DNA of 41,956 bases from NCBI GenBank assembly GCA_023399455.1, contig JAEWPN010000073.1, positions 1 through 41,956 of the forward strand, read 5' to 3'. This document shows positions 1-7,467 of this stretch, piece by piece. Source of the DNA: Bacillota bacterium (GTDB lineage: Bacteria; Bacillota; Clostridia; Lachnospirales; Lachnospiraceae). How positions within the stretch are numbered: position 1 is the first letter of the stretch; each line of letters opens with the position of its first letter. The position numbers and the translations under genes are program-made. Under the pieces are notes generated by a model, which was not told the origin of the DNA, ran no database searches, and worked only from the letters and a program-made list of their open reading frames with translations.

Positions 1-595
1 CGCATTGAATGGATAAAAAGGATTTGTAATTGTCCACGCTGAAAACGGCTTTGGTAGGGTCTGTTACCCGCCAGATAACGATAGCACCGATGATGATGGG
101 ATTGCCTAAGACGTCGTTTACCTTCTGCCGCTCGTTGTTCAGCGTCATGGTCTTGGTGGATATTTTCTTCGTACGTGCGGTAGCAGTAGCCGTTTCTGGT
201 GTTCCGGACAAGGTGTTAAGATTAACGGAAGCACTGGCGGAAGCGCTTGCCGGATTAAAGCCGGTGGCAAAAGGATTCGTGTAATAGAAGCCTTCTTTTT
301 TAATTGTGCCGTAATATTTGCCGAATAAGGTCATAACGAGGGCTTCGTTAGGATTTGTGACATGGAAGCCTGCCAGCATAATGCAAAGGGCGGTAAATAG
401 CAGGATGCCCAATGTCAGCGCGAAACCGCCAAGTCCCGGCTCAGACTTGGAGAGCAGGATGCTGCCGGCCACGATGATGAACACGGAAGCTGCAAAGCCG
501 CATAGAATCAGTAAAAGGGCTGCAAAGCCGCTTTTGGGAACAATTTCTTTTTCCTCAATCATGTGAATACTGTCGTCGTTTTTCTTCATACTCAT
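1..595 (-). CDS. SPFH/band-7 domain protein, C-terminus beyond the window
   Basis: This reading frame is open from the ATG at 595 to the left edge, so about 198 N-terminal residues are present and the rest is missing. After a charged cytoplasmic start (MSMKKNDDSI) there are two hydrophobic segments at about residues 22-47 and 55-76, then the typical entry to a band-7 domain (NPNEALVMTLFGKYYG) and a stretch ending in TDPTKAVFSVDNY. Band-7 (stomatin/prohibitin/flotillin) proteins form membrane-bound oligomers and microdomains; the substrate here is unknown. GGAGG lies 7 bases before the ATG. A consensus promoter and a 21-bp palindrome lie just upstream. The family call is firm; the cellular role is not visible. 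Confidence 0.85.
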   Translation of the reverse strand, partial: MSMKKNDDSIHMIEEKEIVPKSGFAALLLILCGFAASVFIIVAGSILLSKSEPGLGGFALTLGILLFTALCIMLAGFHVTNPNEALVMTLFGKYYGTIKKEGFYYTNPFATGFNPASASASASVNLNTLSGTPETATATARTKKISTKTMTLNNERQKVNDVLGNPIIIGAIVIWRVTDPTKAVFSVDNYKSFLSIQC

Positions 596-622
596 AATGG
601 ATCCTCCAAAGTGGTTATTAAT

Positions 623-673
623 ATGATATCAATTTGATATCATTATCATAATATTAAATCGAGGAATTGTCAA
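623..673 (-). promoter_or_regulatory. Promoter of the SPFH gene with overlapping palindromic operator
   Basis: Read on the minus strand, TTGACA (668-673) and TATGAT (645-650) are separated by exactly 17 bases, a near-perfect sigma-A promoter. Directly downstream, covering the expected start site, is a palindrome at 623-643 made of ATGATATCAA and its exact complement around one central base. This position fits a repressor site. Which protein binds it is not visible here. Confidence 0.75.
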
Positions 674-750
674 GAGGATAAATTGCCATCAGTTGACAAA
701 ATATTCCCCTTGTCCGACCGTATTTGACATTGTCGATCGATGGTATACAC

Positions 751-782
751 AAAAAAAGAACACAGTTTGCACTGCGTTCTTT
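751..782 (-). terminator. Intrinsic terminator of arcC
   Basis: On the minus strand the arms AAAGAACGCAG and CTGTGTTCTTT pair with one internal mismatch around a 6-base loop, followed by a T run (A751-A757 on the plus strand). It lies about 35 bases beyond the arcC stop codon. Confidence 0.75.
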
Positions 783-814
783 GCTATTCAGCCTTCAACA
801 TCGCAAGGTGTTTG

Positions 815-1750
815 TTATGCATTAGTTATAACTGTTCCGCCCTTACCCTTTATGGCATCGGCAACATTGTCCAGCGAAGCGATGAGTACGCTGCCCTTAG
901 GACAGGCCTTTAAATAAGCAATTGCAGCTTCAATCTTGGGAAGCATATTGCCTTCACCGAATTGCTTTTCTTCGATATATTTCTGAGCCTCCGTTATGGA
1001 AAGGGTACTTAGTGCTTCCTGATCTTCTTTTCCATAGTTCTTATAGATGCAGGGAACTCCGGTAAGAATAATGAGCTGGTCGGCGTTTAAGTCCTCAGCG
1101 AGCTTTCCTGCGATGGAGTCCTTCTCGATAACTGCGGATGCGCCTTGCAGAGCGTGATTCTGCTCAATAACGGGAATTCCGCCGCCTCCGCAGGCGATGA
1201 CTACCTGCCCGGCTTCCGCTAGAAGGCGGATGGCCTCGATTTCGACAATATCGATAGGTTTAGGTGCGGCAACGACTCTTCGGAAGCCCTGTCCGGCTTC
1301 CTCCACCACGTAATTTCCTTTTTCAAGCTCGGCCTCCGCCTCCTCCGCGGACATATTGCGTCCGATAAGCTTAGTGGGCTCATAGAAAGCCTCGTCGTAG
1401 GGATCTACTGTGACCTGCGTCAAAATGGTGCTGACTGTCTTAGGTATGCCGCGGCTTAAAAGCTCCGCACGCAGAGAGTTCTGGATATCGAAGCCCACAT
1501 AGCCCTGACTCATCGCCGAGCAGACACACATAGGGGCCGGAGTATAGTCGGTATATACGCGGCGAAGCTCCGTCATCGCCTTGTGAATCATGCTTACCTG
1601 CGGTCCGTTGCTGTGGGTGATAGTGAGTTGATAATCCTCCTCTACCAAATCCGCCAATGCTTTTGCCGTTATCTTTACGGCATCCCACTGCTGCAATGTC
1701 GTATAGCCCAATGCCTGATGACCAAGAGATACCACCACTTTTTTCTTCAT
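815..1750 (-). CDS. arcC: Carbamate kinase (YqeA-like)
   Basis: The 311-residue protein has the full length and order of carbamate kinases, enzymes of the amino acid kinase fold that transfer phosphate between carbamoyl phosphate and ADP. Recognisable parts are the SQGYVGFDIQN helix, GQGFRRVVAAPKP, the ACGGGGIPVI loop near residue 190 and the KDSIAGKLAEDL nucleotide-binding region; it resembles E. coli YqeA more than an ArcC of the arginine deiminase operon. Two phosphate-binding loops differ from the usual form: GHQALG at 10-15 where GGNA is typical, and HSNGPQVS where HGNGPQVG is typical. No arginine deiminase or ornithine transcarbamylase gene is adjacent, so the source of carbamoyl phosphate is not evident. 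The ribosome site is weak (AAAGG about 15 bases upstream). Confidence 0.9.
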   Translation of the reverse strand: MKKKVVVSLGHQALGYTTLQQWDAVKITAKALADLVEEDYQLTITHSNGPQVSMIHKAMTELRRVYTDYTPAPMCVCSAMSQGYVGFDIQNSLRAELLSRGIPKTVSTILTQVTVDPYDEAFYEPTKLIGRNMSAEEAEAELEKGNYVVEEAGQGFRRVVAAPKPIDIVEIEAIRLLAEAGQVVIACGGGGIPVIEQNHALQGASAVIEKDSIAGKLAEDLNADQLIILTGVPCIYKNYGKEDQEALSTLSITEAQKYIEEKQFGEGNMLPKIEAAIAYLKACPKGSVLIASLDNVADAIKGKGGTVITNA

Positions 1751-2121
1751 AATATAATAACCATGCCTTTCTTCTTAGCCTGCAAACTTTTGTCTGAGGG
1801 CGTAATATTTGCAAGTGAATTTAATTTCATTTCACTTTTATAACCATGTTCCTTTTAATCCGGGGCGTTTAGAACAGTGCATTGAGTTCTCAGACACCCG
1901 CTGATACATTTGTTTAAATATAAGAAAATTATATCAAAATGCCGGGTATTGGACAACCACAATTTGTTATAATATGAAAGATAAAAGTATTTGAAAGTAA
2001 AAATAAAAAATAATTAAAATAGTAGTTGACAGATCACAGTCAGCGTGGTAACATTCAATTCATAATAAACCTACTGAGTTAGTATGAAATAGAGAAAGAA
2101 AATGAAAGGAGATAGAAAGAA
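1751..2121. other. Divergent intergenic region between arcC and cysK
   Basis: This 371-bp AT-rich spacer holds the cysK promoter on its right side. Its left half should hold the arcC promoter, but I see no convincing -35/-10 pair. It contains a 7-bp long-range inverted repeat (GTCTGAG at about 1791 and CTCAGAC at about 1893) and a weak GTGAA/TTCAC inverted repeat. No gene-length open frame with a ribosome site is present. Confidence 0.5.
2026..2083 (+). promoter_or_regulatory. cysK promoter and possible Rrf2-type operator
   Basis: TTGACA (2026-2031) and TAACAT (2049-2054) are spaced by 17 bases, giving a good sigma-A promoter. About 15 bases further, around 2070-2083, is a short inverted repeat TACT-GAGTT-AGTA. 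Rrf2-family cysteine and iron-sulfur regulators often bind AT-rich sites with TACT/AGTA half-sites, and an Rrf2 gene lies at 6893, but the link is inference. Confidence 0.55.
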
Positions 2122-3060
2122 ATGGCAAATATTAAGAACAGCGCAACGGAACTGATTGGAGGAACTCCCTTATTGAACGTGAAGAACTTCGCTAAGGCGA
2201 CGGGAGTAGAGAATGCGACACTGCTGGCGAAGTTGGAGTACTTCAATCCGGCAGGCAGCGTAAAGGACAGAATTGCACTTGCGATGATCGAGGATGCGGA
2301 GAAGGCTGGTAAGCTGAAGGAAGGCGCGACGATTATCGAGCCTACATCGGGCAATACGGGAATCGGTCTTGCATCTGTTGCGGCAGCGAGAGGCTATCGT
2401 GCGATTTTAACGCTTCCCGATACCATGAGCGTGGAGAGAAGAAACTTACTAAAGGCATACGGAGCGGAATTGGTGCTGACAGAAGGCGCGAAGGGAATGA
2501 AGGGTGCTATCGCCAAAGCGGAAGAGCTTAGGGATACCATACCCGGAGCAGTTATTCTCGGACAGTTCGATAATCCGGCTAACCCGGCAGTTCACGAAGC
2601 TACCACGGGACCGGAGATATGGCAGGACACCGACGGCGAGGTGGATATCTTTATTTCAGGTGTAGGAACGGGCGGAACGATCACCGGTGCCGGAAAATAT
2701 TTGAAGTCCAAGAAGGCAGATGTGAAGATTATCGCAGTAGAGCCGGAAGCATCTCCCGTACTTTCCGGAGGCAAGCCGGGACCTCACAAGATTCAAGGTA
2801 TCGGCGCAGGGTTCGTACCCGCAGTACTGGATACACAAATTTATGACGAAATCATTCCTGTAAAGAATGAAGACGCTTTTGCAGCAGGAAAAGCGATTGC
2901 GGTAAAAGAAGGAATCCTGGTAGGAATTTCCTCCGGCGCAGTGCTCCATGCAGCAGTTGAAGTAGCAAAGAGACCTGAGAATGCAGGAAAGACAATAGTT
3001 ATCCTTCTTCCTGATTCAGGAGACCGTTACCTTTCCACACCTTTGTTCACAGAAGAATGA
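2122..3060 (+). CDS. cysK: Cysteine synthase A (O-acetylserine sulfhydrylase)
   Basis: This is a 312-residue PLP enzyme that makes cysteine from O-acetylserine and sulfide in the cytoplasm. The PLP lysine is K48 in NPAGSVKDR, the substrate loop EPTSGNTG spans 73-80, and the PLP phosphate-binding glycine loop [10 protein letters not shown] spans 180-189. The C-terminal [10 protein letters not shown] motif is also typical of this family. The length is standard. A strong AAAGGAGAT-type ribosome site precedes the ATG. The methionine ABC transporter genes follow but have their own promoter, so the two transcripts are probably separate, with related function in sulfur amino acid supply. Confidence 0.97.
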   Translation: MANIKNSATELIGGTPLLNVKNFAKATGVENATLLAKLEYFNPAGSVKDRIALAMIEDAEKAGKLKEGATIIEPTSGNTGIGLASVAAARGYRAILTLPDTMSVERRNLLKAYGAELVLTEGAKGMKGAIAKAEELRDTIPGAVILGQFDNPANPAVHEATTGPEIWQDTDGEVDIFISGVGTGGTITGAGKYLKSKKADVKIIAVEPEASPVLSGGKPGPHKIQGIGAGFVPAVLDTQIYDEIIPVKNEDAFAAGKAIAVKEGILVGISSGAVLHAAVEVAKRPENAGKTIVILLPDSGDRYLSTPLFTEE

Positions 3061-3128
3061 AGGAAAGTTTCTTTATATTATTTATGTAAAGAACGTTAAT
3101 TCAAACATAAGAAAAGCGTGGATGTAAG

Positions 3129-3155
3129 GTTACTGTTAACGGAGTGAACAGTAAC
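3129..3155. repeat. 27-bp palindromic repeat, copy 1
   Basis: Perfect 9-bp arms GTTACTGTT and AACAGTAAC surround a 9-base loop. Its reverse complement matches 14531-14557 and 22286-22312 with a few changes. It lies between cysK and the metN promoter and lacks a T tail, so it is not a convincing terminator. Confidence 0.75.
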
Positions 3156-3173
3156 AGCGTAAATGGGCGGGCA

Positions 3174-3202
3174 TTGCAGAAAACGGCAGCTTATGGTATG
3201 AT
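3174..3202 (+). promoter_or_regulatory. Predicted metNIQ promoter
   Basis: TTGCAG (3174-3179) and TATGAT (3197-3202) are separated by 17 bases, leaving about 35 bases of leader before the metN ATG. The leader is too short for a SAM riboswitch or a T-box, so any methionine control would have to be at the promoter. Confidence 0.55.
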
Positions 3203-3244
3203 ACGGTCTGTACTATTATATTTTTGCGACAGATGGGAGCAGTT

Positions 3245-4255
3245 ATGGAGACTATCATACAGGTTAAAGATGTCGGAAAGACATTTATTGGTAAAGATAA
3301 TACGGTAGAAGCGCTAAAGGGCATCAATCTGGAGATTCACAAGGGTGAAATCTACGGAATCATCGGCATGAGCGGTGCGGGGAAGAGTACGTTGGTACGC
3401 TGTCTGAACTTTCTGGAGAAGCCGACCACTGGTACGGTCATGATAGAAGGAAAGGACCTCGCTGGCTTGCCGGAAAATGAACTGCGACGGACCCGCACAC
3501 AGATAGCAATGATTTTTCAGCATTTTAATCTGCTCATGCAAAGGACCGTTCTGGATAACATCTGCTTCCCCCTGGAAATTACGGGGCAGAAGAAAAAGGA
3601 GGCCCGCAGCCGCGCGAAGGAGTTGCTTGAAATCGTAGGACTTTCCGAAAAGGCGAAGGCTTATCCGGCGCAGCTTTCCGGCGGACAGAAGCAGAGAGTG
3701 GCTATTGCCAGAGCCTTGGCGACCAATCCGAAGATTCTGCTCTGCGACGAAGCCACAAGCGCTCTCGATCCTACCACGACCAAATCCATCCTCGCTCTTT
3801 TGAAAGATATTAATGAAAAATATGGCATTACTATTGTCATCATTACCCATGAAATGGCTGTGGTGCAGGAAATATGCACTCACGTAGCAATTATAGACGG
3901 CGGAACGCTGGCGGAAACCGGAACGGTGGAGGAGGTCTTTACAAGGCCTCAGACACCGGCCGCAAAAGCGTTAGTATTCCAGAATGGCGGAAACCATGAA
4001 CAGATGAGAGGCAAACGCTGCATCCGCATCGTTTTCAAGGATCATTCTTCCTTTGAACCGGTCATTGCCAATATGGTTCTGGAATGCAAGGCGCCGGCCA
4101 ACATCCTTCTGGCCGATACAAAGGATATCGGCGGCGTGGCACACGGACAGATGATATTGCAGCTTCCGGAGGATGAGATCATAGCAAGAAAGATGATTCA
4201 TTATCTGAAGGAAAGAAAGCTGGAAGTGGAGGAGTTGAGTAACTATGTGGGATAA
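3245..4255 (+). CDS. metN: Methionine ABC transporter ATP-binding protein
   Basis: This 336-residue ATPase energises methionine import with MetI and MetQ. It has Walker A GMSGAGKST (41-49), the signature LSGGQ (144-148) and Walker B ILLCDE (164-169). A C-terminal NIL regulatory domain of about 75 residues, which in this family senses cytoplasmic methionine, follows from about residue 260. I chose the ATG at 3245 because GGGAG lies 5 bases before it; in-frame TTG (3224) and ATG (3233) starts would also be open but lack a better ribosome site. It overlaps metI by 11 bases, which suggests translational coupling. Confidence 0.93.
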   Translation: METIIQVKDVGKTFIGKDNTVEALKGINLEIHKGEIYGIIGMSGAGKSTLVRCLNFLEKPTTGTVMIEGKDLAGLPENELRRTRTQIAMIFQHFNLLMQRTVLDNICFPLEITGQKKKEARSRAKELLEIVGLSEKAKAYPAQLSGGQKQRVAIARALATNPKILLCDEATSALDPTTTKSILALLKDINEKYGITIVIITHEMAVVQEICTHVAIIDGGTLAETGTVEEVFTRPQTPAAKALVFQNGGNHEQMRGKRCIRIVFKDHSSFEPVIANMVLECKAPANILLADTKDIGGVAHGQMILQLPEDEIIARKMIHYLKERKLEVEELSNYVG

Positions 4256-4910
4256 TGCGACAATAATGATGCTTATAAAAGAAACGGGCACCACCCTGTA
4301 CATGACGCTGACATCGACGTTTTTTGCTTATTGTATTGGACTGCCTATGGGAATTTTTCTTGTAATTACTGCGAAGGACGGTCTTAGACCTAATGCGGTA
4401 ACTTATAAAATATTGGATGTAATTGCAAATATAGTGCGAAGCGTTCCGTTCTTGATTTTACTCATGCTGCTGATTCCCTTTACCAGATTTGTGGTAGGGA
4501 AGAGCTACGGAGCTACAGCGACGATAGTACCGCTTACTGTGGCGGCGGCACCCTTTATCGCCAGGCTGGTGGAATCTTCTCTTTTGGAGGTGGACCGCGG
4601 CGTGGTAGAGGCGGCGCAGAGTATGGGAGCCAGTACCGGAACTATTGTTTGGAAAGTTTTTTTGGGAGAGGCAAGAACCTCTTTGATTGCGGGAGCTACC
4701 ATAGCTCTTGGAACGATCTTGGGATATTCTGCGATGGCAGGTGCCGTTGGCGGCGGCGGCCTGGGCGATGTGGCGATACGCTACGGATATTACCGCTATC
4801 AGGCCGATATCATGATCGTTACGGTTATTTTATTAGTTATACTTGTTCAGATTCTGCAATATATCGGTACGAGGATGTCCAAAAAGCTGGATAAACGAAT
4901 TACCGGATAG
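4245..4910 (+). CDS. metI: Methionine ABC transporter permease
   Basis: This 221-residue inner membrane permease has about five hydrophobic helices. The coupling loop EAAQSMGASTGTIVWKV, which contacts the MetN ATPase, lies near residues 122-138. The GYSAMAGAVGGGGLGDVA motif near the C-terminus is typical of MetI. Its start overlaps the end of metN, and metQ follows after a spacer with two tandem hairpins. Substrate (methionine, possibly D-methionine or its analogues) is inferred from the family and from the NIL domain of metN. Confidence 0.93.
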   Translation: MWDNATIMMLIKETGTTLYMTLTSTFFAYCIGLPMGIFLVITAKDGLRPNAVTYKILDVIANIVRSVPFLILLMLLIPFTRFVVGKSYGATATIVPLTVAAAPFIARLVESSLLEVDRGVVEAAQSMGASTGTIVWKVFLGEARTSLIAGATIALGTILGYSAMAGAVGGGGLGDVAIRYGYYRYQADIMIVTVILLVILVQILQYIGTRMSKKLDKRITG

Positions 4911-4930
4911 ACGCGGATTTATGATATAAA

Positions 4931-4964
4931 TGAGTGAAGAACACTCATGAGTGAAAAACGCTCA
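4931..4964 (+). repeat. Two tandem 17-bp hairpins between metI and metQ
   Basis: TGAGTGAAGAACACTCA (4931-4947) is followed with no gap by TGAGTGAAAAACGCTCA (4948-4964). Each folds into a 6-bp stem with a 5-base loop (one G:C pair becomes a weaker G.C/A change in the second). They end just before the metQ ribosome site, so they could protect or separate the metQ message from metNI. Confidence 0.65.
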
Positions 4965-4979
4965 AAGGAGGAGAAGATT

Positions 4980-5900
4980 ATGAAAAAAAGAATTTTAGCA
5001 GCAGTATTAGCGACAGTCCTTGCGGCAGGTACTCTCACCGCATGCGGCTCTGCGGGCGAGACGGCTACAGCACCGGCAGAAACGGAGAGCACAGAAGCTC
5101 CCGAAGAAACAGCAGCACCGGCGGAGGAGACGGCGCAGGCCGAGGAGCCTGCAGCAGAAGTAACAGAAAAAGGAACCATCACGGTAGCGGCTACGGAAGT
5201 TCCCCACTCGGAGATCCTGGAAGCAGCAAAGCCTATTTTGGCAGAGCAGGGCTGGGATTTGCAGGTTACGGTATTCAACGACTACGTTCAGCCTAACGAA
5301 GTAGTGGAATCCGGTGAATTCGATGCGAACTATTTCCAGCATACACCTTATCTCGATAGCTTTAATGAAGAAAAAGGAACACACCTTGTAAATGTAGGTG
5401 AGATTCATTATGAGCCTCTTGGAATTTATGCAGGTACGGAATCCGACCTTGCAAATATTTCCGACGGAGCGACGATTGCAGTTCCTAACGATACGACCAA
5501 TGAGGCGAGAGCGCTTCTTCTTTTACAGGATAACGGAATCATTACCTTGAAAGAGGGCGCAGGTATGGAAGCAACCAAGAACGATATAGCGGAGAACCCT
5601 CACAACGTAGAGATTGTTGAGCTGGAGGCAGCTCAGGTTGCCAGAGTTATCGGAGAGACCTCTTTCGTAGTGCTGAACGGTAACTATGCATTGCAGGCGG
5701 GCTTAAATGCTCAGACAGATGCTTTAGCATATGAAACTTCCGATTCCGAAGCGGCTAAGACCTATGTAAATGTTATCGTTGTTAAAGAAGGCAATGAAGG
5801 CAACGAAGGCGTAAAAGCGCTGGTGGATGTATTGAAGTCTGATGAGATCAAAGACTTCATCAATGAGAAATATCAAGGTTCCGTTGTACCTTTTGAATAG
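4980..5900 (+). CDS. metQ: Methionine-binding lipoprotein, NlpA/MetQ family
   Basis: This 306-residue protein delivers methionine to MetNI. It begins with a lipoprotein signal (MKKRILAAVLATVLA) and a lipobox LTAC near residue 18, so it should be lipid-anchored outside the membrane. An Ala/Glu/Thr-rich linker of about 45 residues follows, then the NlpA fold with GTITVAATEVPHSEIL, FNDYVQPNEVVESGE, DANYFQHTPYL and AVPNDTTNEARALLLLQ. The ATG at 4980 follows AAAGGAGGAG; a longer in-frame start at 4947 would lie inside the tandem hairpins and spoil the signal peptide. It is the last gene of the metNIQ unit. Confidence 0.94.
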   Translation: MKKRILAAVLATVLAAGTLTACGSAGETATAPAETESTEAPEETAAPAEETAQAEEPAAEVTEKGTITVAATEVPHSEILEAAKPILAEQGWDLQVTVFNDYVQPNEVVESGEFDANYFQHTPYLDSFNEEKGTHLVNVGEIHYEPLGIYAGTESDLANISDGATIAVPNDTTNEARALLLLQDNGIITLKEGAGMEATKNDIAENPHNVEIVELEAAQVARVIGETSFVVLNGNYALQAGLNAQTDALAYETSDSEAAKTYVNVIVVKEGNEGNEGVKALVDVLKSDEIKDFINEKYQGSVVPFE

Positions 5901-5948
5901 TAATAAAGAATCAATAACGTAAGGTCTGGAGACCGATAAAAACGATGA

Positions 5949-6012
5949 GAGGGTGTATGTGAAGGAAGTGCCGAAACTTACAAAGCGGTAGTTTTCATGG
6001 CACCCTCCTTTG
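5949..6012 (+). terminator. Probable terminator of metQ
   Basis: GAGGGTGTATG (5949-5959) pairs with CATG-CACCCTC (5996-6007) around a long loop with a further small AAACT/AGTTT stem, followed by CTTTGTT. The loop is longer than usual, so confidence is moderate. Confidence 0.45.
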
Positions 6013-6039
6013 TTATGATGAAAGGATAACACTTATAAA

Positions 6040-6852
6040 ATGAAATATATTTTTCTGGATATTGACGGTACGCTGTTCGACCATAATGCTCTTTGTATTC
6101 CGGAGAGTACGAAGCGAGCTGTGGAGCTGGCGCGGAAGAAGGGAAATAAAATTTTCATTTCTACGGGACGCTCTTCTTGTATGATTGACCTTGTTGACGA
6201 AATTGGCTTCGAAGGGGTGATTGCGGCTGCGGGAGCATATGTGAAGGTCGGTGAGGAAGTTATCTATGAAGAAAGTATTGAAAAGGAAGAATTGAAAGAA
6301 ATCACAAGCTTTTGTGATGAACAAAATGTGGCATATATTCTGGAAGGAAAAAGCGGAGTCTATCTGGATTCCAAAGTGACCGGATTCTTTGATGGAATGG
6401 GCGGTATGGATAATTCGCTGAAGGCATTTTTTTCCCATAAAATGTTTCGGGGGATGAAAGAGTATCTTGTAGATAAAGAAATCATATATAAAATGGGGTT
6501 ATACGCACTGCGCGAGAAAGACTTATTTAAGGTAGAGGAACGGTTCTCACAGGGATTCCATATGGTGCCCGGACAGGTGGACGAGAGATATCCGTACAGC
6601 GCAGAGCTTCTGCTTTTAAAGAACAATAAGGCAAGCGGGATAAGAAGAGCGATAGAATATTCGGGCGGGAATATGGCGGATACGGTTGCTATAGGCGACA
6701 GTCTGAACGATTTGGAAATGATTAAGGAATGTACAATAGGAATCGCTATGGGAAATGCGGACGAACGGTTGAAGCCTCACGCGGATTTCGTGACGGCGGA
6801 TGTCGGAAAGCATGGGATATACAAAGCTTTTGAGCGGTTTCAATTGATTTGA
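6040..6852 (+). CDS. Cof-type HAD-IIB phosphatase
   Basis: This 270-residue cytosolic hydrolase belongs to the HAD superfamily, Cof subfamily, which dephosphorylates sugar phosphates, nucleotides or cofactors. Motif I is FLDIDGTLFD (residues 5-14) with the nucleophile and acid aspartates, motif II is STGR (41-44), the motif III lysine is probably in LLLKNNKASG, and motif IV is IGDSLNDLEM. Between motifs II and III sits the large C2 cap expected for class IIB. Substrate cannot be told from sequence. AAAGG lies about 13 bases before the ATG. The Rrf2 gene starts 40 bases downstream, so the two may be co-transcribed. Confidence 0.88.
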   Translation: MKYIFLDIDGTLFDHNALCIPESTKRAVELARKKGNKIFISTGRSSCMIDLVDEIGFEGVIAAAGAYVKVGEEVIYEESIEKEELKEITSFCDEQNVAYILEGKSGVYLDSKVTGFFDGMGGMDNSLKAFFSHKMFRGMKEYLVDKEIIYKMGLYALREKDLFKVEERFSQGFHMVPGQVDERYPYSAELLLLKNNKASGIRRAIEYSGGNMADTVAIGDSLNDLEMIKECTIGIAMGNADERLKPHADFVTADVGKHGIYKAFERFQLI

Positions 6853-6892
6853 TAGACAATAGAATTGAGCAATGAATTGGAAGGAGGAAAAC

Positions 6893-7333
6893 ATGAAAAT
6901 TTCGACGAAGGGACGTTATGCGGTCCGCGTTATGATCGACCTGGCGCTGAACAATACGGGTGAGTATGTTAAGGTGAAGCAGATAGCGGAGAGGCAGGGA
7001 ATTTCGGAAAAGTATCTGGAACAAATTATCGCCATTTTGAATAAGGCGGGGTATGTGAAAAGTGCCAGAGGTGCACAGGGCGGATACCGCATTTCGGGGA
7101 GCCCGGAAAACTATACGGTAGGAATGATCCTCCGGCTGACCGAGGGCAGCTTATGCCCGGTGGCATGTTTGGAAGATGAGGTGAATGAGTGCGAAAGATG
7201 CGACACCTGCGAGACCTTAGGGGTATGGAAGGAATTGAACGACGCTATCGATAAGGTGGTGGACGGTGTGACGATTGCGAATCTGATAGAGCGTCAGATG
7301 GTAAGAGAAGACGCCATAGATTACTCAATTTGA
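6893..7333 (+). CDS. Rrf2 family transcription regulator with cysteine cluster
   Basis: This 146-residue protein starts MKISTKGRYAVRVMIDLA, the standard opening of Rrf2/IscR/CymR regulators, with a winged helix-turn-helix over the first 70 residues (KVKQIAERQGISEKYLEQI, recognition helix; GAQGGYRI, wing). The C-terminal half carries C-P-V-A-C and then C-E-R-C-D-T-C, the place where IscR-type members bind a [2Fe-2S] cluster and where CymR has none. It could therefore sense iron-sulfur or cysteine status. AAGGAGG precedes the ATG at 6893; the earlier in-frame start is unlikely. Targets are unknown; cysK upstream is a natural guess. Confidence 0.9.
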   Translation: MKISTKGRYAVRVMIDLALNNTGEYVKVKQIAERQGISEKYLEQIIAILNKAGYVKSARGAQGGYRISGSPENYTVGMILRLTEGSLCPVACLEDEVNECERCDTCETLGVWKELNDAIDKVVDGVTIANLIERQMVREDAIDYSI

Positions 7334-7369
7334 TTTTTAGCTCTCTTATATTATGAAAGTAAATGTTTA

Positions 7370-7415
7370 CTTATCGCATTTTATGCTTTAAACTATACGT
7401 ATAAAATGCGATAAG
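7370..7415. repeat. Long inverted repeat before ptsI
   Basis: CTTATCGCATTTTAT (7370-7384) and ATAAAATGCGATAAG (7401-7415) are perfect 15-bp complements around a 16-base spacer. Neither strand has a following T run, so it is not an ordinary terminator. It lies between the Rrf2 gene and ptsI and could be an operator, an mRNA stability element or a small mobile remnant. Confidence 0.7.
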
Positions 7416-7467
7416 CCTCGCATGTCCTGAAATAGGATAAGGGAGGGCTTGGAAAGGTAGACGGAAT

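Noticed and set aside
30..566. Two plus-strand open frames of 84 and 82 codons
   Set aside because: They are antisense to the SPFH gene, which has a ribosome site, promoter and family motifs.
1748..1764. Five-codon upstream frame overlapping the arcC start (ATGA)
   Set aside because: The only ribosome-like sequence is one base from its ATG, too close to function, so coupling is not supported.
1440..1814. 124-codon minus-strand frame near arcC
   Set aside because: It overlaps arcC in another frame and has no family features or ribosome site.
3203..3244. SAM riboswitch or T-box leader for metNIQ
   Set aside because: The leader is only about 40 bases and shows none of the conserved elements.
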